A DNA stretch of 64,000 nucleotides, taken from assembly GCF_016808335.1 (NCBI RefSeq), contig NC_053153.1, positions 31,193,590 to 31,257,589 on the forward strand, given 5' to 3'. Below, piece by piece: positions 33,757-45,040 of this stretch. The stretch's first letter is position 1; each line of letters starts with the position of its first letter. Origin of the DNA: Panicum virgatum (taxonomy: Eukaryota > Streptophyta > Magnoliopsida > Poales > Poaceae). Position numbers and translations under genes: made by a program. The notes below the pieces were generated by a model. It had not been told where the DNA came from and ran no database searches. It worked only from the letters and a program-made list of their open reading frames with translations.

Positions 33757-35862
33757 ATGGCCAAGATGGGTGGTTCGCCGCCTCACTTCGAGGGCAAGAA
33801 CTTTGCCTATTGGAAAGTTCGCATGGCCGCATACCTTGATGCGATTGCCCCCGAAGTGTGGTTGGCCACTAAGACCGGATTCACCGGAACTCCCACCGCC
33901 GAGCAATTAAAATGGAATGCAAAGGCTAGAAATGCAATTTTCGAAGCCATTAGTGAGGAAGTCTTTGCTAGAGTAAATGGCATGGACTTAGCAAGTGATA
34001 TATGGAAAGAGCTAATTGAAATTGATGAAGGCTCCACAAAAGTCCGTGAACAAAAATATCACTTGTTTAGAGCTAAATATGATTCTTTTAAAATGCTTGC
34101 TCATGAAAATTGCAATGATATGTATTCCCGCTTGAATGTCATTGTCAAGGACATTAATGCTCTTGAAGTTTCCAAAATTGACAGTGGCTCCATCAACCGC
34201 AAGATTCTCATGCTCCTTCCGAAGCCCAAGTACAACATTATCAATGCTATGCTTCAAAAGGAGAATCTTGATACAATGGAAGTGGGAGAGCTTGTGGGCG
34301 AAATTCGCGCTCATGAAATGAGTATCCTTGGTATGACAGAAGAGCCAACAACAAGCAAATCAATTGCTCTCAAAACCAAGGTCAACAAGCACCGCAAGCT
34401 CAAGATGATCAAGCAAGAATCTAGCTCAAGCAATGAAGAAGAAGATCATCATGAAAGCTCATCCGATAATGAAGAAGATGGGGAACTTGCTCTCATGATG
34501 AGAAAGTTCACACGCTTGAGCGACAAGATAAAAAAGAAGGGTTACAACTTTGACCCCAAAAGAAGGATGTTCCGGTATAGGGAAGATGTCAAGTACAAAA
34601 CATGCTACAATTGTGGGGAAAAAGGACACATCTCTCCCGATTGCCCCAAGCCGGACAAGAGAAAGAAGGATAACAAAGGCAAACATCGCCATGATTCAAG
34701 CGATGATGAAGAAGATGAGAAGAAAAACAAGAACAAGAAGCTTGAGAAGAAGAAGAGCCATGACAAAAAGACCAAGCTCTTCCCAAAGAAAAGGGGCAAC
34801 ACCAAGAGAAGCTTCTTGGTGGAAAAGCAAGAGTGGGTGACCGATGTCTCATCAAGCGAAGAATCAAGTGATGAAGAAGACATAGTCACTATCGCTCTCA
34901 CAAATGAAGAACCATCACTACCTCCACCTCCAATGTGCCTCATGGCCAAAGGTAACTCTAAGGTATGTGAGAGTGAAAATGATAGTGATGATGAGCTTGA
35001 CCCTAATGAGTTTGCTAATCTCATTAATGAGTATACATCCGTCATCAAGAGGGAAAAGGGCAAAGTCAAGGTTCTTGAGAGCACTCGTGCCAAGTTAGAG
35101 CTTGCCCACTCCGATTTGCTTGGCAAGTACAATGACTTGCTCAAAAAGCACAATGAGTCACTTGTACTTGCTAAGCAAGTTGAAGAGAGCCACAAAAAGC
35201 TTAAACAAGAGCATAGGGAGTTGGCTCACAAGTATCAAGAACTTGAATTTGCCTATGAAGCAATTGACCCAAGTCTTGAGAACTTTGCTCATGAAACTAT
35301 TGAGAAGGTCAATGCTTCTACTTCATGTGATGACCTACTCATTAATGCAAATGCTACTAATGCTTTGCCCGAGCTTACACCTTCTAGGGAAAAGGAATTG
35401 ATGGATCAAGTGGCAAGCCTCAAGAGTAGTGTGGAGAAGCTCTCAAGAGGAGAATACATGCACAAGGAAATTCTCTTCAACAATGCACGTGACTATGGCA
35501 AGAGAGGTCTTGGTTCATTTCCGGAGCCAAATCAAGGCACTACTCCTTCTCCGGAGATCAAGATTAGCTTCATCAAGGAAGTTGGATCATATTGCCAACA
35601 TTGCCAAGTCACCGGGCACCACACTAGGGAGTGCACTTTACCATCACGTCCTCTTCCTAAATTACCCAAGAATTACTCTTCAATGTTTGAAAATAACCAT
35701 TTTCTCTTGAGTAAAGTGAAGGGCAAGGTGAAGGCCAAATTCATTGGCAAACTCACTAAGGAGTCAAAGAAGAAGCTCCCCAAGCAACTTTGGGTCCCAA
35801 AAGCTCTTGTCACACATGTGCAAGGCCCAAAGCTTGTTTGGGTTCCTAAAACTCAAAAGTGA
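33757..35862 (+). CDS. gag: Gag polyprotein
   Basis: An intact 701-residue Gag beginning MAKMGGSPPHFEGKNFAYWK (start at the first ATG after the PBS). Residues 1-200 are the UBN2/DUF4219-type capsid region. A CCHC knuckle (CYNCGEKGHISPDC) lies at about 282-296. Lys/Asp/Glu-rich linkers and a coiled coil (about 420-500) follow, then a second CCHC-like knuckle (CQHCQVTGHHTREC) at about 613-626. The tail ends LVWVPKTQK and a TGA. It forms the particle and binds element RNA. Two knuckles instead of one distinguishes it from the gag-only element's 644-residue protein. Confidence 0.95.
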   Translation: MAKMGGSPPHFEGKNFAYWKVRMAAYLDAIAPEVWLATKTGFTGTPTAEQLKWNAKARNAIFEAISEEVFARVNGMDLASDIWKELIEIDEGSTKVREQKYHLFRAKYDSFKMLAHENCNDMYSRLNVIVKDINALEVSKIDSGSINRKILMLLPKPKYNIINAMLQKENLDTMEVGELVGEIRAHEMSILGMTEEPTTSKSIALKTKVNKHRKLKMIKQESSSSNEEEDHHESSSDNEEDGELALMMRKFTRLSDKIKKKGYNFDPKRRMFRYREDVKYKTCYNCGEKGHISPDCPKPDKRKKDNKGKHRHDSSDDEEDEKKNKNKKLEKKKSHDKKTKLFPKKRGNTKRSFLVEKQEWVTDVSSSEESSDEEDIVTIALTNEEPSLPPPPMCLMAKGNSKVCESENDSDDELDPNEFANLINEYTSVIKREKGKVKVLESTRAKLELAHSDLLGKYNDLLKKHNESLVLAKQVEESHKKLKQEHRELAHKYQELEFAYEAIDPSLENFAHETIEKVNASTSCDDLLINANATNALPELTPSREKELMDQVASLKSSVEKLSRGEYMHKEILFNNARDYGKRGLGSFPEPNQGTTPSPEIKISFIKEVGSYCQHCQVTGHHTRECTLPSRPLPKLPKNYSSMFENNHFLLSKVKGKVKAKFIGKLTKESKKKLPKQLWVPKALVTHVQGPKLVWVPKTQK

Positions 35863-35878
35863 ATTCTCATGTGTGTAG

Positions 35879-38800
35879 GTGAACTACAAAGCCGGTGGAA
35901 AACATTGGGTACTTGATAGCGGTTGCTCTCAACACATGACCGGCAATGATAGCATGTTCACCTCCCTTGAAGACCCCGGCGATCATGAACACGTCACCTA
36001 TGGTGATAACTCAAGGGGAAAAGTTTTAGGTTTGGGTAGAATAGCAATTTCTAAAGATTTATCTATTTCTAATGTTTTGTTTGTAGAAGCACTTAGTTTT
36101 AATCTTATTTCAATTGCTCAATTGTGTGATCTTGGACTAACGTGTGCCTTTGACAAGAATGGTGTTGTAGTAACTCATGAAAAAGACAAGTCATTGGTAT
36201 TCACGGGGTTTAGGCATGGCAACATTTACTTGGTGGATTTCTCTTCAAAGCAAACAAGCACCATGACATGCCTCTTCACCAAGTCTTCTCTTGGGTGGCT
36301 TTGGCATAGAAGAATTGCTCATATTGGCATGAGCAACCTCAAGAAAGCCCACAAGAGAGGGATGATCACCGGCTTGAAGGACGTCACCTTTGACAAGAAC
36401 AAGCTATGTAAAGCATGTCAAGCCGGGAAGCAAGTTGCAACACATCATCCCATCAAGACGATGTTGTCTACCTCCAAGCCGCTCGAGCTACTTCACATGG
36501 ATCTCTTTGGTCCAACTACATACAAGAGCATTGGTGGTAACCTCTATTGCCTAGTAATTGTTGATGATTTTTCACGTTACACTTGGGTTATGTTTCTAGG
36601 CGATAAGGGTGAAACTCCGGAACTCTTCAAGACATTTGCAAGAAGAGCTCAAAGGGAGTACAACTCCCCAATTGTGAAGATCCGGAGTGACAACGGCACC
36701 GAGTTCAAGAACATGAAGATTGAAGAATGGTGCGATGAAGAGGGCATCAAGCATGAGTTTTCCGCCACCTACACGCCTCAACAAAATGGAGTGGTGGAAA
36801 GAAAGAACAAGACTCTCATCACCCTAGCTAGAGCAATGTTGGATGATTATGGCACGTCCGAGAAGTTTTGGGCGGAAGCAATCAACACGGCGTGTCATGC
36901 ATCCAACCGAGTATATCCTCACCGACTCCTCAAGAAAACTCCATATGAGCTCATCACCGGGAAGAAACCAAATATATCATACTTTCGAGTCTTTGGTTGC
37001 AAATGCTTCATCTATAAGAAGAAAAGGCTCGGTAAGTTTGAAAGTAGATGTGATGAAGGTTTCTTTCTTGGTTATGCATCAAACTCCAAAGCATATAGAG
37101 TATTCAATCAAACCTCCGGGTTAGTTGAAGAAACATGTGATGTGGAGTTTGATGAATCTAATGGCTCCCAAGAGGAGGTTGTTGGCTATGAAAATGTAGG
37201 TGATGAGGAGATTGATGAAGCTTTGAAGAAGATGTCCATTGGGGATATCAAGCCGGAAGAGGTGCATGAAGACAATGATCAAGAGGGAGGATCTTCCTCA
37301 TCTACACCAAGCACATCCACGGCGCCCCAAATGGATGAAGATCAAGAAAAAGATGATACACAACCTCAAGAAGATGTGCCAACGCCAACACCCCAAGTCC
37401 AAGAACAAGAAGAGCAAAACGTTCCACCACAAGCACAAGTCACCCATGATCCACCCCAACAAGCATCCACGCAAGTACCGCTAGTGAAGCATGGTCGCAT
37501 CTCCAAGGATCATCCAATTGGTCAAATCATTGGTAGTCCATCAAAGGGAGTAAGAACTCGCTCTAAACATGCTTCATTTTGCGAATATCACTCGTTTGTT
37601 TCTTGTATTGAACCCACTAGCATAGAGGAAGCGCTTGAGGACTCGGATTGGGTGATGGCCATGCAAGAAGAATTGAACAACTTCACCCGCAATGAAGTTT
37701 GGGTTCTCGAAGCTCCTCCAAAAGACAAGAACATCATCGGCACCAAGTGGGTCTTTCGGAACAAGCAAGATGAACATGGGGTGGTGGTACGCAACAAAGC
37801 AAGACTTGTGGCAAAAGGGTTTTCTCAAGTCGAAGGTTTGGATTTTGGTGAAACTTTTGCTCCGGTTGCAAGACTTGAAGCTATCCGCATCCTTCTTGCT
37901 TACTCTTCACATCATAACATTAAGTTGTATCAAATGGATGTGAAAAGTGCATTCTTAAATGGTGTTATTAACGAACTTGTTTATGTTGAGCAACCTCCCG
38001 GGTTTGAAGATCCGAGGAATCCTAACCATGTTTATAGGTTGCACAAGGCACTCTATGGGCTCAAACAAGCTCCAAGGGCTTGGTATGAGAGGCTTCGTGA
38101 CTTCCTAATCATGCAAGGCTTCAAGATCGGGAGGGTGGACACCACGTTGTTCACAAAAGACGTCAACGGGGATCTTTTTATTTGTCAAATTTATGTTGAC
38201 GATATTATCTTTGGCTCAACTAATGATTTGCTAAGCCATGAGTTTGCTACCATGATGTCTAGGGAATTTGAGATGTCCATGATTGGCGAATTGACCTTCT
38301 TCCTTGGTTTTCAAGTCAAACAAATGAAGGAAGGGACATTCATCCATCAAGAAAAGTATACCAAAGATATCTTGAAGAAGTTCAAGATGGATGAGTGCAA
38401 GCCAATCAAGACACCCATGGCAACAAATGGGCATCTCGACTTGGATGTGGATGGTAAACCGATTGATCAATCCCTCTATCGTTCTATGATAGGGTCTTTG
38501 CTTTACCTTACCGCATCTAGGCCCGATATAATGTTTAGTGTGTGCTTGTGTGCCAGCTTTCAAGCTAACCCAAAGGAGTCACACCTTTCGGCTGTGAATA
38601 GGATCCTTCGGTATCTCAAGCACACTCCTAGCATAGGCTTGTGGTACCCCAAAGGCGCTAGTTTAGATCTCTTGGGATACTCGGATTCGGATTTTGCCGG
38701 AAGCCGTGTGGATCGCAAGAGTACCTCCGGGGGTTGCCACTTGCTTGGGCGTTCTCTAGTTTCTTGGTCGAGTAAGAAGCAAAATTCCGTGGCTTTGTCC

Positions 38801-39145
38801 ACCGCGGAAGCGGAATATATAGCGGCCGGTGCATGTTGTGCCCAAATCCTATATATGAAGCAAACCCTTTTGGACTTTGGTGTGAAACTAGAGAGGATCC
38901 CACTCCTTTGTGACAATGAAAGTGCCGTAAAAATTGCCAAGAATCCAGTTCAACACTCTCGCACAAAGCACATTGATATTCGCCATCACTTCTTGCGTGA
39001 TCACGAAGCCAAGGGGGACATTTCCCTTCAAGGTGTGAGATCCGAGGAGCAATTGGCGGATATATTCACAAAACCTTTAGACGAGAGTACCTTTGTTAGG
39101 CTAAGAAATGAGCTCAATGTGTTAGATGCGGCAAACGTCATGTAA
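35879..39145 (+). CDS. pol: Pol polyprotein (protease, integrase, RT, RNase H)
   Basis: A 1088-codon frame, +1 relative to Gag. It opens directly after a TAG (35876-35878) with no ATG before the protease site. Domains in copia order are as follows. Protease has [13 protein letters not shown] (Asp about 13). The integrase zinc region has WHRRIAHIG and CKACQAGK, and the catalytic core has HMDLFGP (about 208), RSDNGTEF (about 270) and NGVVERKN (about 306). RT runs from [10 protein letters not shown] with YVDD at about 772. RNase H has [15 protein letters not shown] and [10 protein letters not shown] (about 934-1011). All catalytic residues are present and there are no internal stops. The reading frame starts at an AG that looks like a splice acceptor, so the coordinates mark the open frame rather than a true start codon. 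Confidence 0.95.
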   Translation: MNYKAGGKHWVLDSGCSQHMTGNDSMFTSLEDPGDHEHVTYGDNSRGKVLGLGRIAISKDLSISNVLFVEALSFNLISIAQLCDLGLTCAFDKNGVVVTHEKDKSLVFTGFRHGNIYLVDFSSKQTSTMTCLFTKSSLGWLWHRRIAHIGMSNLKKAHKRGMITGLKDVTFDKNKLCKACQAGKQVATHHPIKTMLSTSKPLELLHMDLFGPTTYKSIGGNLYCLVIVDDFSRYTWVMFLGDKGETPELFKTFARRAQREYNSPIVKIRSDNGTEFKNMKIEEWCDEEGIKHEFSATYTPQQNGVVERKNKTLITLARAMLDDYGTSEKFWAEAINTACHASNRVYPHRLLKKTPYELITGKKPNISYFRVFGCKCFIYKKKRLGKFESRCDEGFFLGYASNSKAYRVFNQTSGLVEETCDVEFDESNGSQEEVVGYENVGDEEIDEALKKMSIGDIKPEEVHEDNDQEGGSSSSTPSTSTAPQMDEDQEKDDTQPQEDVPTPTPQVQEQEEQNVPPQAQVTHDPPQQASTQVPLVKHGRISKDHPIGQIIGSPSKGVRTRSKHASFCEYHSFVSCIEPTSIEEALEDSDWVMAMQEELNNFTRNEVWVLEAPPKDKNIIGTKWVFRNKQDEHGVVVRNKARLVAKGFSQVEGLDFGETFAPVARLEAIRILLAYSSHHNIKLYQMDVKSAFLNGVINELVYVEQPPGFEDPRNPNHVYRLHKALYGLKQAPRAWYERLRDFLIMQGFKIGRVDTTLFTKDVNGDLFICQIYVDDIIFGSTNDLLSHEFATMMSREFEMSMIGELTFFLGFQVKQMKEGTFIHQEKYTKDILKKFKMDECKPIKTPMATNGHLDLDVDGKPIDQSLYRSMIGSLLYLTASRPDIMFSVCLCASFQANPKESHLSAVNRILRYLKHTPSIGLWYPKGASLDLLGYSDSDFAGSRVDRKSTSGGCHLLGRSLVSWSSKKQNSVALSTAEAEYIAAGACCAQILYMKQTLLDFGVKLERIPLLCDNESAVKIAKNPVQHSRTKHIDIRHHFLRDHEAKGDISLQGVRSEEQLADIFTKPLDESTFVRLRNELNVLDAANVM

Positions 39146-40486
39146 GTTGCCATGTCATATAGAAAAATGCATACATATAGGACACTTGTCTAACCATGGT
39201 AAGATAGTGATGAGCAAGGGTTTAGATAGAGGTGGTGGTCCACTTGTTTTTCCTCTAGGCTTGTAGAAAGGCTCATCATGAAGAAGCTTCCCGTGGGTTC
39301 AAACTTGACAAGTAGATCTTAATTTATTGTTATGCATTTCTTGTCATCTAGATGTGCACTTCATGTTTACTATACTTTCGCATGTGGTTGTAGTTTGCAT
39401 CATCATTGCATGCGTAAGGGTCACAAAGGAGATCACTTGATGAAAATGAGACTTGTTTTCATATACAAGATCTTAATTCATGAAAAGTGAAAAGAGCAAA
39501 GTGTTAGGTGCGTTATTGCCTAATGAGCAATGTCATGATGAGTTTGAAGCTTTCTATCTTCAATATTCCTATGACATGGCTCATACATTTTATTTGGCGT
39601 TTTGTCTCTCTTGCGGCTTTTCCTTGTGTTTGAAAAGAAATTTATTTAAGCAAGTGTGCTATCCTATTTATTTTGAGGGGTAAAGTCGCCTATGCAAGTC
39701 CATTGACTTGAGTTTATTTGAATTTTATAAGTTTATTGGACTTAGCATAGAAGAGTGAGCTGAGTGTGGGGTTTTTGGCTTCACCGGTTAAACCGACGTT
39801 CAATGGAGCATCATCATCGGTTTAACCGGCATTACTAAGTTTTGTCTCAGCTCAGTCAAGTTTCAGGCGTTCAACCGGCGTATACAAAAGTCAGACCATC
39901 GGATCAACCGGTGATAGTAAATGCAAATCAGACCTAGCAATCAACCGATGTTTCGATTTATCAACCGACGAGTATACTCTTGACATCATCGGTTCAACCG
40001 GCGTTCAGTTTCAGATCTGCAGAAGCCTCGGGTGAACTACACCGACGCAATCAACCGGTGATCAAAACCTAGGCGTCGGATCGACCGGCGTTAAGAAAAA
40101 TCGTGGGCCCGCCTGTCATATATGTCTCTTGCCCGCGCTGCCGGCCTCTGTTTCGCCCGACTCCTTCACGCCACCGCCGCTCGACTCGCTCCTCTCGCGC
40201 CGCCGCCTTCCCTCCGCGCCGCCACCACTCGCCGCCGCTCGCCTGCACGTCGAGTCGCCGCCGCCGCGCCCTCGCGCTCGCCCAGCGCCGCCCGTGCGCA
40301 CCGGCGCCGCCCGCGCAAACGCTCTGCGCCGCCGCCTGCGCGCGTAGCCGCCGCCGCCGCCATCACGCCAGCCGCGCGCGCCTCCGTGCTCCAAGCGCCG
40401 CCGTGCTCCACGCCGCAGCCGCAGCCCCACGCCGCAGCAGCACCCGATCAGCGCTCACCAGGTGCTCGACAATTTGCTTGTTCGAG
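39146..40486 (+). other. Spacer between pol and ORF3 with CCGG-type motif cluster
   Basis: Mostly non-coding. 39780-40095 contains about ten CACCGGTTAAACCGACG/CGGTTCAACCGGCG-like words similar to those in the LTR. A very GC-rich leader follows (40120-40480). The open frame of ORF3 extends back through it without an ATG. A 67-codon ORF at 39480 has no support. Confidence 0.6.
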
Positions 40487-40647
40487 ATGGGTCGCGAGAA
40501 GAGAAAGGGAAAGGAGGTCGTGGTCGAGAAGCCCGCTCGCAAGCGGACTCGTGCAGAGAAGGAGGCCGAGAAGGCCGAGATGGTGGCCAAGGCCGCCGAG
40601 GAGCAGGCATCAGGCCGCGCTCGTCCGTTCCAGATCAGGGAGGACCC

Positions 40648-40678
<31 letters not shown>

Positions 40679-42229
40679 ATGGGCAGAGTAAGAGGTGCCA
40701 GGGCCACCAGAGCCGCGACAGCAGCAGCAGCAGAGTCAGATCAGTCAGATACAGCTGCAGATTCAGATTCAGAGGCAGAGCAGTCCGAGCAGTCTCAGGG
40801 GCAGAGCACACAGGAGTCACCGACTCTACGACGGTCTGGCCGCACTCGGCAGACATCCCCAGCAGCAGAGACTTCACCAGCGACCGAGCGTCGCACTGGA
40901 CCGAGGACGCGAGGAGGTCACCAGCCACAGGAGCCTCGCAGGTCCACAGCTGCAGCAGCAGCAGCTCGTAGAGCCGAGGCCCTAGAAGCCGAGCGCGCAG
41001 TGTTCCGTATGGACACTGTTGTGCGTCTGGAGCCAGGTGTGCTGCTCCAGAACTTGACCCGAGCCAATGCGGCCAAGGTCAAGAGACTCAGGTGGAGTGT
41101 TGACGAGGAGGTCTGGTTCCCGGTGACCCGAGACAGCAGAGTCGACAGGAGGTTCTGGACTTTGCTACAGGCCAGTTTCTACGAGACCTACCAGAGGCGG
41201 GGCCACCGGATCTTTCAGCACAGGGTTCTTGACTGGGTCTCACTGAGGACAGCCGCAGGGGGAGCAGATGTGAGAGCACACTTTGCTCACTTCAGAGGTC
41301 TGCCTAGACTGCTAGAGATGGAGCAGAACCGTTATATCGAGGACTGGGTCAGAGTGTTCTACGCTACAGCTTGGATAGCCCCCGAGTGCAGAGCTGTACA
41401 CTTCATGTTTGGAGGGCAGTACTTTGGTTTGTCGAGGGCGACCATTGCTGGTATTCTTGGAGTTGACCTGGTCGACGTCTCGCTGCACGAGAGGGTTTAC
41501 GGGGACTCAGATCCACCCCGCAGGGCGATGGTTGGCGGGATTGCTCCTTCTCACGAGGCGATCACTCAGTGTTTCCGCCAGCCGTTCCCAGCCTCTTACG
41601 CCAGAGTGCCGAGCTTGCTGACCCCAGAGGCTTACACTGTTCACATGGCACTCCGGAGGACTCTGTTACCGAGGAGTGGCTACCCAGAGGGGTTTACGGG
41701 ACTGCAGCAGCTCCTGCTTCTACACATCCTCACTCACGAGCCGTTTGACATAGTTGACTTTATTCTGGCTGAGATAGAGGATGTGATCACAGACGGGATG
41801 GGTGTGGTGCGACAGTTTCCCTATGCGCACTGGATCAGTTACATATGCTCTATGATAGTGCCAGCAGAGTCACCCATCAGTGCTCCTTACCGTCACGACG
41901 AGGCTCCCAGGTTCCCTGTCTACCGACCCACAGCTCCACAGGACAGGAGGAGGGGCAGACACGCAGATAGAGCAGCGATGGCTCGACTGTCACCGGAGGT
42001 TCAGGCACGAGTGGCAGAGGAGGATGAGGCACTCCTAGCAGCAGAGGCACAGCTTCCCGGGGGAGATGATGAGATTCACTGGTCTGAGCTTGAGTCAGAC
42101 TCCTCCGACGACGTTGAGTACTTTCCTTCAGCTGCCCCAGCCAGTCACGATCACGAGGCAGGAGGTTCAGGACAGCCAGCACCTCCGACTTCAGCAGCTG
42201 CTACAGTCTCTGAGTCTCAGGTGACTTAG
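40487..42229 (+). CDS. Third ORF after pol (envelope-position protein, plant-mobile-type domain)
   Basis: The start is placed at ATG 40487 (MGREKRKGKEVVVEKPARKR) because the ORF upstream has no ATG. The protein is 580 residues to a TAG at 42227. The N-terminus is Lys/Arg-rich, with a nuclear-signal look and an RGRGRGRG stretch, followed by Ala/Glu/Ser-rich sequence. A globular region (about 170-480) with WFPVTRDSRVDRRFW, FYETYQRRG, GILGVDLVDV and HILTHEPFDIVDFI follows. This region resembles the putative plant transposon protein family (Transposase_32) found in the post-pol ORFs of SIRE elements. I see no signal peptide or transmembrane segment, so an envelope role is not supported by sequence. 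Its function is unknown. Confidence 0.7.
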
Positions 42230-43039
42230 CCGTCCGAGCTCACTTCACTACTACAGCAGCTCGTGACCCAGCAGAGAGAGGACAGGCTTGCTCAGGAGGA
42301 GGCCAGGAGAGCCCATGAGGCCCAGATTGCTGCTATACAGAGAGAGGCCGCCCGAGAGCGGGCTGCGACCGAGGAGCGTTTTGTCGGGCTTATCGACAGA
42401 GTTTCACAGAGGACAGACGCTCAGTTTCAGCAGATGCAGCAGGGGATGATGGCGATGTTCGGGATGATCTCACAGCTTTACTCTCACACCGGACTCGCCC
42501 CGCAGCAGCCAGGACAGTCAGGCCTTCAGGGTGTTGGAGCACCTCAGCTTGCCGTCACACCAGCTCCTCCTCCTCCAGCTCCTACTGCAGCTCCAGCTAC
42601 CTCAGCGACACCGGAGACCACGTTCTCGATGTCAGCACTCTTTGGGTCTGCCGGTCGTCCGCTCTTTTCACCACTGCCGGCGACCACACTCTTTCAGGAC
42701 TCACCGCCAGCGGTTCAGTCGGTCGCCCTCCCCTCCTCACTTCAGGCAGCACCTTCAGGGGGAGGAGCAGTAGAGGAGTCCCTGCTTCCACAGTCGACGC
42801 AGCCGGCAGCCTCAGCAGTCACCTCTTCAGATATTGATACTTCTTCTGCTGACCCGGTTACGACTTCTACGGATCCTCTACCAGGCAGTGCCAGCACGAG
42901 AGCCTCCACGACAGTTACTCCCCCAGTGAGCTCAGACCCAGACCAGCAGCTTCCGTCTGTCACCGAGGGTGAGAGTTCTCCGTCCGACGACGACGACCCG
43001 GACCGCTTCGTCGCCGTACCACGACAGCACGACCCGTAG
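42230..43039 (+). CDS. In-frame continuation of ORF3 beyond an amber codon
   Basis: The frame stays open for 269 codons after the TAG at 42227-42229. It starts with a strong coiled coil (QREDRLAQEEARRAHEAQ and onward, then FQQMQQGMMAMFGMI), followed by a Pro/Ser/Thr-rich tail ending DDDPDRFVAVPRQHDP. Either the amber is a recent lesion or it is read through to add the coiled coil. There is an ATG-free stretch of 11 codons before the first possible internal start. Confidence 0.65.
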   Translation, partial: PSELTSLLQQLVTQQREDRLAQEEARRAHEAQIAAIQREAARERAATEERFVGLIDRVSQRTDAQFQQMQQGMMAMFGMISQLYSHTGLAPQQPGQSGLQGVGAPQLAVTPAPPPPAPTAAPATSATPETTFSMSALFGSAGRPLFSPLPATTLFQDSPPAVQSVALPSSLQAAPSGGGAVEESLLPQSTQPAASAVTSSDIDTSSADPVTTSTDPLPGSASTRASTTVTPPVSSDPDQQLPSVTEGESSPSDDDDPDRFVAVPRQHDP

Positions 43040-43339
43040 CTCGCCTTTTGGTGCTTTGATGCCAAAGGGGGAGAGGTGTTAGGGGGAGCACCAGAGTTAG
43101 GGGGAGGGTAGAGCTAGAGAGAGCTCGTAGTTATCAGGACTTTGTTTCTTTGTATCACATTTGGTGTTAATTCATGGATATGTACATTTGTTGCTTGAGT
43201 ATGCCGTTCTTTGAGACATATCTATGGATTTCGTTTGAGCCTTTGAGCTCTTTGGTCCTGCTTTCGAGTTTGCTTGTGTTTATCCTGTTTTATCTTTCTC
43301 GCTCTCTCGTTATTTATGTTTGTGTTGTCATCAATCACC

Positions 43340-43353
43340 AAAAAGGGGGAGAT
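43340..43353 (+). promoter_or_regulatory. Polypurine tract
   Basis: AAAAAGGGGGAGAT directly before the 3' LTR. The ~22 bases upstream (GTGTTGTCATCAATCACC) are the same as in the gag-only element at 9017-9036 (minus strand). Confidence 0.9.
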
Positions 43354-45040
43354 TGTAAGCATCTAGGCCCTCAAGGTATGTTTCGGTGATTAATGACAAC
43401 CATTATTGTGACTAATGAGTTTGTGCAGCTTAAAAGATCATTATCGCTCATTTGGTCATATGTCAAAAGAGGCCCCTCAAATTTCATTATTCAAAAAGGC
43501 GATCTCGGTATTCAACTCAATTTTATGTCAAGGCTAAGGATCTTTCTAGTCCTAAGTGTCACAAGGTTGAGAAGGACACTTAGGTTAGTATAGGTTTTAT
43601 AGTTTTGTAGTGATCGCACTATTAAGAGGGGTTAAAGCTTAGTAACTTGAGCATGGACATGGTCATTTGAAAATGGATGCACACTATGGTCACTCAGGTT
43701 TCTAGAAGTTCAAATAAGTGGTTCTCAAACTATATCTCAAGAATATTTGGATTTCATTCAAGACTCAAATCAGAAAAGACAAAATCAGAAAAAGTCTATA
43801 CACCGGTTTAACCGACGCTCTCAATTTTCCATACGTCGGTTAAACGAAGTCAGCAGAGTCTGGACAAATTCAATACACCGGTTAAACCGACGTGTTTGAA
43901 TTTAACGTCGGTGCATTGGTCCAGAGTTGGTTTTTCCAGGGAAATTCAAGTTCTATTCACCGGATTAACCGACGCTGTTTGAATCAAGACGTCGGTGCAA
44001 TTGACCAGTGAGATGGTTTTTTCAGAGGAATTCAAAAGTTGTACTCACCGGTTAAACCGACGATAGGTTTGAGTTAACGTCGGTGCAGTTGTCCAGAGAC
44101 TTGATTTTTCAGTGGTTCAGTGGACAACTACACTCACCGGTTAAACCGATGCTACGTCGGTTAATCTGCCCCAGTTGTAACGGCTAGTTTTCAGAAGAGG
44201 CAGTTTACATTCACCGGTTAAACCGACGATGACAATGGGGGGTACGTCGGATTAACCGGCGCTACGCAGTTTTCTGGCAGCTTTTCTCCAACGGCTCTAT
44301 TTGTGTGAGCTGCCTATATATACCCCTCCAATGGGTCATTTCGCCTACTCTTGACACCAGGCAACATCCAAACACTCATACCATAGTCAAGAGCCACCTT
44401 GAGCTTCATCATTCACATACTTGTGCTTTCAATCAATCAAGAAGCAAGATTAAGGACTTGAGTAGAGAAAAGCTAGTGTGCATCCGTTCTTGGTGATCGG
44501 TTCTTGCTCAAGTGAAGACCTTAGCTTGTTACTCTTGGTGATTGGCATCACCTAGGCGATCTTGGTGATCGGGGTGTTTCTCGCGGAGCTTGCCAAGGAT
44601 TGTGGGAGCCCGGAGAAGAAGATTGTACGTGGCTTGAGCTCCACCACGCCGGGATGGTGAACGGAGACTCTTAGTGAGCGCCCAAGTCTCGGTGACATGG
44701 GAGGTGACAAGACTCTTAGTGAGTGTCACAACGTGGACTAGGGGTGTGTGCCAACACATCGACACCACGGGAAAAATCCGGTCGTCTCTTGTCCACTCTC
44801 TTTATTCAAGCATTTTCTTTCATGCAATTTACTTATGAGCTTGACTTAGAGATCATAACTTAGCTCTACCTTGCTAGGCTTTACTTTGTTTTTATCTCTT
44901 TTAGCTTGTGTAGGTAGCTTAGTTATCCGGTTGGTGAATTGGTGCCCTACTAGTATTGCATAGGTTAAGGTTGCTTTACCTTGCTTTAGAATTTGAAAAA
45001 GGCCCAATTCACCCCCCCTCTTGGTCCATCGATCCTTACA
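43354..45040 (+). repeat. 3' LTR of the complete copia
   Basis: 1687 bp, identical to the 5' LTR except at 44518. It is followed by the TSD TCGGC. Confidence 0.96.

Larger units (their letters stand above)
32014..45040 (+). mobile_element. Complete young Ty1/copia element (SIRE-like)
   Basis: 13,027 bp with 1687-bp LTRs at 32014-33700 and 43354-45040, and a perfect TSD TCGGC at 32009-32013 and 45041-45045. The PBS TGGTATCAGAGC is at 33703-33714 and the PPT AAAAAGGGGGAGAT at 43340-43353. Gag, Pol and a third large protein are encoded in that order. Comparing the LTRs line by line I found one difference (33178 g versus 44518 a), so insertion was very recent. It sits in a family Y LTR, inside the predicted intron 1 of that LTR's small gene. 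Confidence 0.96.

Noticed and set aside
40116..40707. ORFs of 80-190 codons opposite or alongside the ORF3 leader
   Set aside because: Shadows of a GC-rich leader and of the ORF3 frame, low-complexity Arg/Ala composition.
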